A DNA stretch of 64,000 nucleotides from Terriglobus tenax (GTDB taxonomy: Bacteria > Acidobacteriota > Terriglobia > Terriglobales > Acidobacteriaceae): positions 1,364,001 to 1,428,000 of the forward strand of contig NZ_JAGSYA010000004.1 of NCBI RefSeq assembly GCF_025685395.1, in the 5' to 3' direction. This document shows positions 15,905-23,508 of the stretch, piece after piece. The translations under genes and the position numbers were made by a program. A model generated the notes under the pieces. It saw nothing but the letters and a program-made list of their open reading frames with translations, did not search any database and was not told where the DNA came from. Position 1 is the stretch's first letter; the number at the start of each line of letters is the position of its first letter.

Positions 15905-18130
15905 CTACTTCGCGTACGCGTTTGTGTGTGTCCACTGGTCGCACCAGTCGTTCACCGTCTTGTACCAGAGCTGCGAGTTCTGCGGCTTCAGTACCCAGTG
16001 GCCTTCATCGGGGAAGTAGAGCATCTTGCTGGGCACCTTCAGCCGCTGCAGTGCGGTGAAGAGCTGGAAGCCCTCGCTCACGTCCAGGCGGTAGTCCTTC
16101 TGCCCGTGGATAACCAGCGTCGGTGTTTTTGCCTTGCCGATGTTCAGCATGGGCGACCACTTGCGGAAGGGGTCCTGCGCCGCGGGTAGCGAGGCATACT
16201 TCCACGGCTGACCCGGCTCCTTCGCGCCGAGCTGGCGGAACTCCCACTCGTTGAACCACATCTCTTCCGTCGAGCCGTAGGCGCTCTGCGGGTTGTACAT
16301 GCCGTCGTGCGTCACAATGCAGGCGAAGCGGTTGGTGTGCGTCAGAATCCAGTTGGCCATAAAGCCGCCGTAGCTTGCGCCAAGAGCGCATTCGCGCGTC
16401 TTGTCGATGAACGGGAAGTGCGCTTCGGCGTAGTCGAGGCCCTTCATCAGGTCAACGTAGGGCTTGCCGCCCCAGTCGCCGTTGACGCCGTCGATGAATG
16501 CCTGCCCGTAGCCGGTGGAGCCACGCGGGTTGATCATCACGACAACGTAGCCGTTGGCGGCGAAGAGTTCCGGATTCCAGCGATAGCTCCACGCGTCGCC
16601 CCAAGCGCCCTGCGGGCCGCCGTGGATGAGGAACTTCAGCGGGTATTTCTTATTGGGATCGAAGTTCGGTGGGCGGATGAGGAAGCCTTGAACTTTGGTG
16701 CCGTTGGCACCGGCAAAAGTAAAGGGTTCCATCCCGGGTAAATCGAGGCTGTCGAGAATCCGATCATTCAGGTGAGTAATAGGACTGCCGCCGACCGTTT
16801 TACCAGCGAGCGGTCCGGCGTCCGACACAGATGCTGGAATCTGGACCTCTGGACGTACCTGCTTTTCCAGAGATATAGCAAAGACATGCGACGGCTCCCG
16901 AACAGTCATATTGGAGGCAATCACCTTTTCACCACCAGGTGTCACATGCAGGTCGCTTAGTTCCCCCGTCGGCGAAAGCATGGTTACGTAGAAAGCAGGC
17001 GTCTCTTCGTTTATTCCAATCGACTGAAGGAATTCACCACCATGTGTTCCTGACGCAAAGTAGATGTGTTGAGAATTGGGTGCCCATATAAACTCATCCA
17101 CCCATCCGTCAAACTTCGGCAACAAATCCTTCGTCGTCTTCTTCTCTCGGTCATACAGCATCAACCGGAACTTATCCGACTCATACCCCGCCCGTGCCTG
17201 CGAGCGAAACGCGAGATACTTCCCATCTGGTGAATACGCTGGAGCATCATCGCTTCCCGGAGAAGTCGTAATCTTTACCGGCTTAGGGCTCGCTGCTGTC
17301 AGGTCCAGCGTGTAGATGTCGTTGTTCGTGCTGGCCGCGGGAGTCTCATCCATGTTCACGACGTAAGCGAATTCTTTGCTATCTGGAGAGAACGCATACC
17401 CCATTGGTCCGCCGAGCGAGAACGTCGGCGCGATGTGGTCCTTGATATCGCGCACCGGCGTCAGGTCGCGCATCTGTTTGCCGTCTGCGCTGACCAGCAG
17501 GATGTGCGAACGCTTCTGCCCCTGGTAGTGGTCCCAGTGGCGATACAACAATCCATCAAAGATCTGAGCCTTCACCGGACTCTTTGCCGCGGCGTCATCC
17601 TTGGCCTTGTTACAGGCATCGTCCACCGCGCCGTTTTGCGCACACTCGGGATAGACGTCGCTGACGAAGGCAATCGACTTGGAGTCAGGCGACCAGATGG
17701 CTCCGTCCGTCTCAGTCGAGAGGCTGGTCAGACGCTTCGCCGTTCCCAGCGTTCCGTCGGCCTCATTCCATGGCGCCAGATAGATCTGCTGGCTGCCCTC
17801 CATGCTTGAGAGGAAGAGCACCTGCTTTCCATCCGGGGAGAAGCGACCTCCGGTCTCGCCATCTTTCGTAGCGGTCACCGCCTGCTCCTTCGCGCTGCCA
17901 TCCACCGGAACGGTGTACAGGTGCGTGGTCTTCCTGTTCGCCGCCAGGTCCACGCTGGTCACCGAGAAGAGCACCCATTTGCCCGAAGGCGAGACCTGTG
18001 GGTCGCCGACCCGCTTGATCTTCTGCAGGTCTTCAAAGGTCATGGGGTGTTTGGCGGAGTTACCCGCCTGCCCGAAGGCCGCGACGGCCGCCGTCAGCGC
18101 GATGGCACTGCTCAGAAAAATCGCTCGCAT
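15905..18130 (-). CDS. exported S9 family peptidase (acylaminoacyl-peptidase/DPP type)
   Basis: A 741-residue serine peptidase with a signal peptide (MRAIFLSSAIALTAAVAAFG). Residues about 30-430 form a beta-propeller of TolB/WD-like blades (GRFSPDGKQVLFLSS, AIWSPDSKSIAFVSD). The C-terminal alpha/beta hydrolase has the nucleophile motif GASYGGFMANW near residue 585, the acid in HGQKDYRLDV near 678 and the His in DEGHWVLKP near 709. Such enzymes remove dipeptides or acyl amino acids from short peptides in the periplasm. Bases about 16,740-17,300 use noticeably less GC-rich codons than the flanks, which may indicate a recombined patch. Confidence 0.92.
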   Translation of the reverse strand: MRAIFLSSAIALTAAVAAFGQAGNSAKHPMTFEDLQKIKRVGDPQVSPSGKWVLFSVTSVDLAANRKTTHLYTVPVDGSAKEQAVTATKDGETGGRFSPDGKQVLFLSSMEGSQQIYLAPWNEADGTLGTAKRLTSLSTETDGAIWSPDSKSIAFVSDVYPECAQNGAVDDACNKAKDDAAAKSPVKAQIFDGLLYRHWDHYQGQKRSHILLVSADGKQMRDLTPVRDIKDHIAPTFSLGGPMGYAFSPDSKEFAYVVNMDETPAASTNNDIYTLDLTAASPKPVKITTSPGSDDAPAYSPDGKYLAFRSQARAGYESDKFRLMLYDREKKTTKDLLPKFDGWVDEFIWAPNSQHIYFASGTHGGEFLQSIGINEETPAFYVTMLSPTGELSDLHVTPGGEKVIASNMTVREPSHVFAISLEKQVRPEVQIPASVSDAGPLAGKTVGGSPITHLNDRILDSLDLPGMEPFTFAGANGTKVQGFLIRPPNFDPNKKYPLKFLIHGGPQGAWGDAWSYRWNPELFAANGYVVVMINPRGSTGYGQAFIDGVNGDWGGKPYVDLMKGLDYAEAHFPFIDKTRECALGASYGGFMANWILTHTNRFACIVTHDGMYNPQSAYGSTEEMWFNEWEFRQLGAKEPGQPWKYASLPAAQDPFRKWSPMLNIGKAKTPTLVIHGQKDYRLDVSEGFQLFTALQRLKVPSKMLYFPDEGHWVLKPQNSQLWYKTVNDWCDQWTHTNAYAK

Positions 18131-18174
18131 AAGGCATCCAGTCTAAACCCGCATGCGCAACCCGTCCTCTGCAT

Positions 18175-18190
18175 AAAGGTTGCGCGAAAC
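18175..18190 (+). promoter_or_regulatory. shared upstream element, copy 1 (GGTTGCGCG)
   Basis: AAAGGTTGCGCGAAAC, 67 bases before the ATG at 18242. GGTTGCGC here also pairs with GCGCAACC at 18155-18162. The same word lies 64 bases before the paralogous gene at 18779. Confidence 0.45.
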
Positions 18191-18241
18191 ACCCTGCGCG
18201 AAACTGCGTTTGACCTTCACGTAAGGCGGAGGTTACCGCAT

Positions 18242-18610
18242 ATGAATACGATCTCGAAGGCAACGAAGTGGATGGGCGGAGCGGCCATGGCGGCCGTGAT
18301 GTTCTTCGGTCTCTCGCACAAGGCTGAGGCGCAGCATGTCTCGTTTGGCGTGCAGATCGGCGGCCCGGTGGTGGTTGCCCAGCCTGCGTATCCGTATGCC
18401 TATGGCTACAGCAATGGTGGCTATTACACCAATGGCTATTACGGCACCAGCTACTATGGCCGCGATGACTGGCGCCGCCGCGAGTATTACGAGCATGAGC
18501 GCTGGGAACGCGATCACCGTTACGACTGTGACCACGACCGTGGCTATGGCCGCGACCATGGACGCAACTTCTACAACAACGGTCGCGACTTCGACCACGG
18601 ACGCCGCTAA
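18242..18610 (+). CDS. small exported Tyr/Gly/His-rich protein
   Basis: A 122-residue secreted protein. The ATG at 18242 follows GGAGG and begins a signal peptide (MNTISKATKWMGGAAMAAVM) that ends AEAQ. The mature part has GVQIGGPVVVAQPAYPYAYG, then a Tyr/Gly-rich region, then a highly charged tail of Arg, His and Asp repeats (DHDRGYGRDHGR). No catalytic domain is seen; the composition suggests a surface or periplasmic low-complexity protein, perhaps cation binding. The signal peptide and the GV.(I/V)GGPV block match the gene at 18779, so the two are paralogues with diverged C-termini. A strong terminator follows. Confidence 0.8.
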   Translation: MNTISKATKWMGGAAMAAVMFFGLSHKAEAQHVSFGVQIGGPVVVAQPAYPYAYGYSNGGYYTNGYYGTSYYGRDDWRRREYYEHERWERDHRYDCDHDRGYGRDHGRNFYNNGRDFDHGRR

Positions 18611-18625
18611 ACGCTAACCCACAGA

Positions 18626-18660
18626 CCGGGGGCGGACAGTATTCTTCCGCCCCCGGTTTT
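18626..18660 (+). terminator. rho-independent terminator
   Basis: A perfect 11-base stem, CCGGGGGCGGA / TCCGCCCCCGG, nine-base loop, then TTTT. Confidence 0.9.
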
Positions 18661-18712
18661 CCCTCTGAAGTATTTGCTCCAGCAGAACCTAGCGCGGCGA
18701 CCCGGAACAGGA

Positions 18713-18730
18713 AAAAAGGTTGCGCGCAAC
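18713..18730 (+). promoter_or_regulatory. shared upstream element, copy 2 (palindrome GTTGCGCGCAAC)
   Basis: AAAGGTTGCGCGCAAC includes the perfect 12-base palindrome GTTGCGCGCAAC at 18719-18730. It lies 64 bases before the ATG at 18779 and matches copy 1 at 18175 in 14 of 16 bases or more. Candidate operator or activator site for the paralogous pair. Confidence 0.45.
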
Positions 18731-18778
18731 AACAACCGGAAATAACCGTTCAACCAGACGTACGCAGGAGGTGACGCG

Positions 18779-19102
18779 ATGAAAGCTCTCAAGACGATTT
18801 CGAAGTGGATGGCAGGTGCGGCGCTGGCCGGCGCTCTGTTGGTGGCGGCCCCGCAGAAAAGTGAAGCCCAGGTAGCGATTGGTGTGCATGTTGGCGGACC
18901 CGTTTATGGTGGTCCCGTTTATGCCCGCCCGGTTCCCCGCCCCTATTACCGTCCATACTACCCGGCCTACTACCGTCCGTATGGATATGGCTACTACGGA
19001 CCTCGTCCGATCTACGTAGCTCCGCGCCCGGTGTATGTGCGCCCGGTACCGCCGCCGTATTACTACCGTCCCGGCGTCAGCTTCGGCGTTCGCATCCGGT
19101 AA
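18779..19102 (+). CDS. small exported Pro/Tyr-rich protein
   Basis: A 107-residue secreted protein with a strong AGGAGG ribosome binding site. The signal peptide (MKALKTISKWMAGAALAGAL) ends SEAQ. It is followed by VAIGVHVGGPVYGGPVYARP, a run of Pro-Tyr-Arg repeats (PYYRPYYPAYYRPYGYGYYG, RPVYVRPV) and a conserved-looking end SFGVRIR. It is paralogous to the protein at 18242 over the signal and GGPV block and shares an upstream palindrome with it. No enzymatic motif is visible. The aromatic/proline repeats suggest an envelope or matrix component. Confidence 0.78.
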   Translation: MKALKTISKWMAGAALAGALLVAAPQKSEAQVAIGVHVGGPVYGGPVYARPVPRPYYRPYYPAYYRPYGYGYYGPRPIYVAPRPVYVRPVPPPYYYRPGVSFGVRIR

Positions 19103-19116
19103 CATTCGGTCTTCAT

Positions 19117-19147
19117 AAAAAATCCCCGCCATGTGGCGGGGATTTTT
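19117..19147. terminator. bidirectional terminator
   Basis: AAAAATCCCCGCC - ATGT - GGCGGGGATTTTT, with A and T tracts on both sides, placed between two convergent genes. Confidence 0.92.
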
Positions 19148-19167
19148 ATTTGCTCCAAACCATCCAG

Positions 19168-19605
19168 TTATCCAACAAACTGCGCGTCCAGCGTGATCTC
19201 GGCGGCGGCCAGAAGGCGGCTGATGGGGCAGTTCTTCTTCGCGCCCTCGGCAAACTCCTGGAACTTGGCGGCGTCGATGCCCGGAACGCTGCCCTTCACC
19301 GTCAGCAGGATCTTGTTGACCGTCGGTGCACCATTGACCATGTCCAGCGTGACCTTGGCGGTGGTATCAATGGAGGCAGGCGGATGTCCGGCCTTGTCCA
19401 GTTCGGCCGACAGGGCCATGGAATAGCAGCCGGCATGCGCGGCGGCGATCAGCTCTTCCGGGTTGGTGCCAACCTTATTCTCAAAGCGGGTCACGAACGA
19501 ATACTCCTGCTCCTTCAGCACGCCGCTCTGCGTCGTAATGACGCCGCCACCGGACTTCAGTCCGCCCTTCCATACCGCGGTTGCTGTGCGATCTGCGATT
19601 GCCAT
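19168..19605 (-). CDS. osmC: OsmC-family peroxiredoxin
   Basis: A 145-residue OsmC/Ohr-fold protein that reduces organic hydroperoxides with two cysteines. The peroxidatic Cys is in AAAHAGCYSMALS (about residue 60) and the resolving Cys in KKNCPISRLL (about 125), both intact. The arrangement and N-terminus (ATAVWKGGLKSGGG) fit OsmC rather than Ohr. A Shine-Dalgarno (AAGGAGAAAG) precedes the ATG. It ends at a bidirectional terminator and is divergent from the zinc-ribbon gene. Confidence 0.92.
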   Translation of the reverse strand: MAIADRTATAVWKGGLKSGGGVITTQSGVLKEQEYSFVTRFENKVGTNPEELIAAAHAGCYSMALSAELDKAGHPPASIDTTAKVTLDMVNGAPTVNKILLTVKGSVPGIDAAKFQEFAEGAKKNCPISRLLAAAEITLDAQFVG

Positions 19606-19661
19606 TGCGTTCTTTCTCCTTGTACCGGGTTAGATGCTGCGATTTCGACTGCGTTGCGTGT

Positions 19662-19853
19662 ATGCTGCTTGCCATGCAGATGCCAGCGGAGCTGCCCCTG
19701 GAACCAGACACCCCGGTCACGGAAGACGCAGCCCCGACGGGTGAGCACCACCAAGTGTACTGCCCCACCTGCAGCTCCCGCCTGGAGAGCCGCCGGTGCA
19801 AACTGATCTGCCACCAGTGCGGTTATTACATGTCCTGCGCCGATTATTACTGA
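19662..19853 (+). CDS. small zinc-ribbon protein
   Basis: A 63-residue protein (ATG at 19662; 19674 is an equally possible start, giving 59 residues). The C-terminal half carries CPTC...CKLICHQCGYYMSCADYY. The YCPTCSSRL and CHQCG pairs form a probable four-cysteine zinc ribbon, and there is an extra Cys near the end. The N-terminal half is acidic and proline-rich. The function is not recognised; such ribbons often bind nucleic acid or partner proteins. It lies 63 bases before pheT on the same strand, with no clear Shine-Dalgarno. Confidence 0.6.
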   Translation: MLLAMQMPAELPLEPDTPVTEDAAPTGEHHQVYCPTCSSRLESRRCKLICHQCGYYMSCADYY

Positions 19854-19916
19854 GGCGAAGGCAGGAGTGTCGCTTCCATTGTCTTCATTTCGATAGACTA
19901 GACAGGTCAATTCGCA

Positions 19917-21989
19917 ATGAAGATTCTTACTCACTGGCTCCGTTCGTACCTCCCTGCGATCTCTGTCTCCGACCGTCAACTGGCCGATGACCTGACCCTG
20001 CGCGGCATTGCCGTCGAGGGCGTCTTCGACCTGCCCGATGGCAATGGCTCTCTGTTTGAGATGGACATCACCACCAATCGCGTGGATGCGATGAACCACT
20101 ACGGCGTCGCCCGCGAGGCTGCAGCCATCTACGACGTGCCGCTGCCGACGCTGGACCTGACGCTGCCCACGCCTGCCGCTGGGGATGCCTACCCGGTACG
20201 CATTGAAGCTCCTGAGCTGTGCGGACGCTTCACCGCCCGCGTGATTCGTGGCGTAACCATCCAGCCTTCGCAGGGCGAGATTCTTTCGCGCTTTGCCGCT
20301 CTGGGGCAGAAGCCGATCTCGAACGCGGTCGACATTACCAACTACACATGGCTGGCGATGGGACATCCCACGCACGTCTTCGATCTGGACAAGATCGAGG
20401 GCGCGATCGTTGTCCGCACCGCGCACAAGGGCGAGACGATCAAGCTGCTGGACGGAACGGAAAAGACCATGCTGGGCGACGAGCTGGTGGTCGCCGACGA
20501 GAAGAAAGCCCTTGGTCTGGCCGGCGTGATGGGTGGCTGGGACTCGCGCGTCACCGAGGAGACGAAAAACATCCTGGTGGAGGCCGCGTGGTTTGACCCG
20601 GCCAGCATCCGTAAGAGCTCGCGCCGCCACGGCCTGCATACCGATGCCTCGCACCGTTTTGAACGCGGTGCCGACCTGGCCGCCGCTGCCGCAGCCAACG
20701 CACTGGTCAGCAAACTGATTCTGGAAGTGTGTGGCGGAACATTGCACGGCGAACTGACCGACGTCGTCGTCCCCGCGCAGGAAGCGAAAACCGCGAAGCG
20801 CGCTCCGATTGCGCTGGCCGTCAGCGAAGTACAGCGCCTGCTGGGCACCACGACCGACGGCAAGGGCGTTACCGCCGCCGTTGTGGAGCAATACCTGACC
20901 GCCCTGGGCTGCGTGCTCGCTCCTACGGGCGAAGGCGCATACGACGTCACGCTGCCCTCATGGCGCCTGGATATCGAGCGCGAGATCGACCTGCTTGAAG
21001 AGGTCGCCCGCGTCTACGGCTACAACCGTTTCGCCAATACCCTGCCATCCTTCGCGGGCGGCGTGGTGGAGTTGCCCTACGAAGCCCCCGAGCGCGCCGT
21101 GCGGTCCACCCTGCTGGCCGCCGGATTCACCGAGACCATCTCCAGCACCTTCGCCTCCGAGGCCGATTCGGTGACCTTCGCCGGCGGCGGCGTTCCGATG
21201 GGAAATCCTCTCAGCGAAGAGGCCGGGAACCTGCGTCCGTCGTTGTTGCCCGGCATGGCCACCATGCTGGCCACCAACCTGAACCGCGATGTCAGCGACG
21301 TGCGGCTGTACGAGATGGGAACGCGCTTTACCGGCTCCACTGTGACCATCGTGGAAGAGCCCTCGCTCTCACTGGGTGCAACCGGCGGAGCCAGGGCCAC
21401 CGCGCTCGTCTCCGAAGCCGATGCGCTGTTCTACGAGTTGAAGGGCGCCCTGGAGAAGCTGTTTGCCCGCTTCCGCGTCTCCGCTCCGGTTTACGCCGCT
21501 GCGAACCTGCCCACATGGGTTGAGGCTGGCCGTGGAGCCACCGTCTTCCTGAATGGCCAGGTCGTTGCCGTGATCGGCGAGCTGTCGCAGGCTGAGGCCC
21601 AAAAGCGCAAGCTGAAGCAGGCGGTATGGCTGGCGGAGGTCAACCTGGCCAGGTTGTTTGCCTTCCCGCTGCGCACGCCGCTGGCGCATGAGATCTCCCG
21701 CTACCAGGCCGTGGAACGCGACTTCTCCTTTGTCTTCCCGGATACGGTGGAGTGGTCGGCTGTGGAAGCCGCCATCCATGGATTGGGTATCGCCGAACTG
21801 CTGCGCATTACCCCGGTCGAGATCTTCCGCGACCCGAAGGGCAAGGCCGTGGCCGCCGGACACTATTCGCTGCTGACGCGTGTGCTCTTCCAGTCGCAGG
21901 AATGCACCCTGCGCGAGGAAGAGCTTTCCGCCTGGTCTGCGTCGATCATGCAGACACTGGAAACCCTGGGTGGCAAGCTGCGCACATAG
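19917..21989 (+). CDS. pheT: phenylalanyl-tRNA synthetase beta subunit, short form
   Basis: A 690-residue beta chain of the alpha2-beta2 PheRS. Recognisable parts are MDITTNRVDAMNHYGVAREA, the B3/B4 region (NAVDITNYTWLAMGHPTHVFD), the B5 helix-turn-helix region, the catalytic-like core (ETISSTFASEAD, MGNPLSEEAGNLRPSLLPGM) and the C-terminal FDX-ACB anticodon-binding domain (ISRYQAVERDFSFVFPD). Between residues about 38 and 48 the usual OB-fold (tRNA_bind/EMAP) insertion of about 110 residues is absent. This explains the length deficit against the usual 790-800. pheS is not adjacent in this window. Confidence 0.95.
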   Translation: MKILTHWLRSYLPAISVSDRQLADDLTLRGIAVEGVFDLPDGNGSLFEMDITTNRVDAMNHYGVAREAAAIYDVPLPTLDLTLPTPAAGDAYPVRIEAPELCGRFTARVIRGVTIQPSQGEILSRFAALGQKPISNAVDITNYTWLAMGHPTHVFDLDKIEGAIVVRTAHKGETIKLLDGTEKTMLGDELVVADEKKALGLAGVMGGWDSRVTEETKNILVEAAWFDPASIRKSSRRHGLHTDASHRFERGADLAAAAAANALVSKLILEVCGGTLHGELTDVVVPAQEAKTAKRAPIALAVSEVQRLLGTTTDGKGVTAAVVEQYLTALGCVLAPTGEGAYDVTLPSWRLDIEREIDLLEEVARVYGYNRFANTLPSFAGGVVELPYEAPERAVRSTLLAAGFTETISSTFASEADSVTFAGGGVPMGNPLSEEAGNLRPSLLPGMATMLATNLNRDVSDVRLYEMGTRFTGSTVTIVEEPSLSLGATGGARATALVSEADALFYELKGALEKLFARFRVSAPVYAAANLPTWVEAGRGATVFLNGQVVAVIGELSQAEAQKRKLKQAVWLAEVNLARLFAFPLRTPLAHEISRYQAVERDFSFVFPDTVEWSAVEAAIHGLGIAELLRITPVEIFRDPKGKAVAAGHYSLLTRVLFQSQECTLREEELSAWSASIMQTLETLGGKLRT

Positions 21990-22085
21990 CAGGTGCCAAG
22001 CAAGGTTCCCCGGATTGTGGATTTCCGGCCGCATATCCACGCACGTCAGGGCTATACTTCGCCCAGAAGAGGTAGATTTTTAACC

Positions 22086-22367
22086 ATGAGCACCACAGCC
22101 ACCACCGTGAATGTTGACGAATTGCAGGCGCTTGAACAAAAGGTTCTCCGCGCCGTTGAAATCATCCGCAAGGAACGCGAAGAGCGCGCCACGGCGGAAA
22201 CCAAGGTGGAGCAGCTGAATCTGCAGGTGCAGTCTCTTCAGGAGCAGCTTGAGCTGCAGCAGATGGAGACCTCCGACGTGCAGCAGCAGCTCGACAGCCT
22301 GCGTGGCGAGCGTGAGAGCGTGCGCGGACGCATGGAGAAGCTGCTGGAACAGCTGGAAACGCTGTAG
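22086..22367 (+). CDS. coiled-coil protein upstream of zapA (ZapB-like)
   Basis: A 93-residue, almost wholly helical protein: VDELQALEQKVLRAVEIIRK followed by continuous heptads rich in Glu, Gln and Leu to the end (MEKLLEQLETL). The ATG at 22086 is the only start that avoids an unrelated N-terminus; GGGCTATACTTC about 30 bases upstream could be its promoter -10. It lies eleven bases before zapA, with the zapA ribosome binding site in the gap. Small coiled coils next to ZapA act with the FtsZ ring in other bacteria (ZapB); that role here is inferred from position and shape only. Confidence 0.75.
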   Translation: MSTTATTVNVDELQALEQKVLRAVEIIRKEREERATAETKVEQLNLQVQSLQEQLELQQMETSDVQQQLDSLRGERESVRGRMEKLLEQLETL

Positions 22368-22378
22368 GAGGAGAAGCG

Positions 22379-22702
22379 ATGGCAGAGGTCCCCCAACCCG
22401 TCAGCGTCGACATCTTCGGGCAGATCTACAACCTGCGCGGCACCGATCCAGCCTACATTGAGCGACTTGCCGCGGCGGTAGACGCGAAAATGCGCGCCGT
22501 TGCCTCGCATGGCGCAACTGTGGACTCCCTGCGCGTTGCCGTACTTGCCGCACTGAACATCGCCGACGAGATGGAGCAGACCCGTCGCCGCTATGCGGAG
22601 CTGGCAGGCAGCGTCGAAGAGACCTCCGCCACCGTGCGGAGCCACACCGATTCGCTGACCGACCTGCTGGATGAGGTCCTGGGCGAACGCCGCGCCGGAT
22701 AG
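22379..22702 (+). CDS. zapA: cell division protein ZapA
   Basis: A 107-residue ZapA: the N-terminal globular part VSVDIFGQIYNLRGTDPAYI with LAAAVDAKMR, then a long coiled-coil helix (AALNIADEMEQTRRRYAELA). ZapA binds FtsZ and promotes protofilament bundling at the division site. It has a strong AGGAGG ribosome binding site overlapping the end of the preceding coiled-coil gene. It ends at a very strong hairpin shared with the convergent bactofilin gene. Confidence 0.9.
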   Translation: MAEVPQPVSVDIFGQIYNLRGTDPAYIERLAAAVDAKMRAVASHGATVDSLRVAVLAALNIADEMEQTRRRYAELAGSVEETSATVRSHTDSLTDLLDEVLGERRAG

Positions 22703-22719
22703 CCCCGAATTTCAATTGC

Positions 22720-22763
22720 AAACAGAAACGCCCCGGGCGCAATCTCCCGGGGCGTTTCTGTTT
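22720..22763. terminator. bidirectional terminator with 18-base stem
   Basis: AAACAGAAACGCCCCGGG pairs perfectly with CCCGGGGCGTTTCTGTTT around an eight-base loop, between convergent zapA and the bactofilin gene. Confidence 0.9.
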
Positions 22764-22779
22764 GTGTTGCCGCTTGCGT

Positions 22780-23292
22780 TTAGGCTTCCGCTGCCACAGG
22801 CTCGGTCTTCTCGACGATCGCGGGGCCTTTGCCTTCCTGCCCAGGCTTGCGGATGTCGATACCGCCCTTGAAGAAAGCTCCGTCTTCAATGCTGATACGG
22901 GCGGCGATCACGTCGCCCGTCAGCGAGCCTTCGCTGCGGATTTCCACGCGGTCGCTGGCCTGGCAGTTGCCGCGTACTTTGCCCAGCACGACAATCTCGC
23001 GCGCGCTGATATTGGCGGCCACCTGACCATTACGGCCAACCGTGACACGGTTCCCCGGCAGATTGATCGCGCCTTCGACCTTGCCGTCAATAAACAAGCT
23101 CTCGGAGCCCGAGACTTCGCCCTTGACGACGAGGGATTTGCCGATCGTAGCCTGCTCGCCGGCAGCGGCAGCAGGTGTGGAAGAAGCAGGTGTCCGTACC
23201 GCTGCCGGTTCATAGCCGGTAGCTGGCGTGCTCGGACGAATTGGTTCGGGGGTTGAAGTGGGCACGTTGCCGGGCTGGTTCGGTTTCCACAT
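22780..23292 (-). CDS. bactofilin
   Basis: A 170-residue polymer-forming cytoskeletal protein (bactofilin, DUF583). A disordered Pro/Thr-rich N-terminus (MWKPNQPGNVPTSTPEPIRP) leads to the right-handed beta-helix core at about residues 50-150 (IGKSLVVKGEVSGSESLFID, GAFFKGGIDIR). A short tail rich in Glu, Lys and Ala follows. The ATG at 23292 is the only start giving the usual length; the upstream in-frame extension is non-coding. Bactofilins assemble nucleotide-free filaments that organise cell-wall synthesis, and its position next to zapA fits an envelope or cell-shape role. Confidence 0.9.
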   Translation of the reverse strand: MWKPNQPGNVPTSTPEPIRPSTPATGYEPAAVRTPASSTPAAAAGEQATIGKSLVVKGEVSGSESLFIDGKVEGAINLPGNRVTVGRNGQVAANISAREIVVLGKVRGNCQASDRVEIRSEGSLTGDVIAARISIEDGAFFKGGIDIRKPGQEGKGPAIVEKTEPVAAEA

Positions 23293-23508
23293 GGTGAATC
23301 CTGTTTCCTTTCGTTCGTACGCGTGTGTTGACTGCGGCTCGCGTCCGCTGCCCTTATAGGGTGATATTACTCCGCAGTTAATCCCCCGGAGGCAAACATT
23401 GCAGAAATCTCCAGGAAGGTTTCCCACAGGGCATCCACCTTGTAAACCCGGGAAATAACCGGCAAAAAACACTTGCACATCTGTAAAGCAGCAACTACGC
23501 TGACCGGC

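Noticed and set aside
19557-20891. 444-codon minus-strand frame spanning osmC and pheT
   Set aside because: It covers parts of two well-supported genes.
22703-22779. 6S RNA gene next to zapA
   Set aside because: The interval holds only the bidirectional terminator; too short for 6S RNA.
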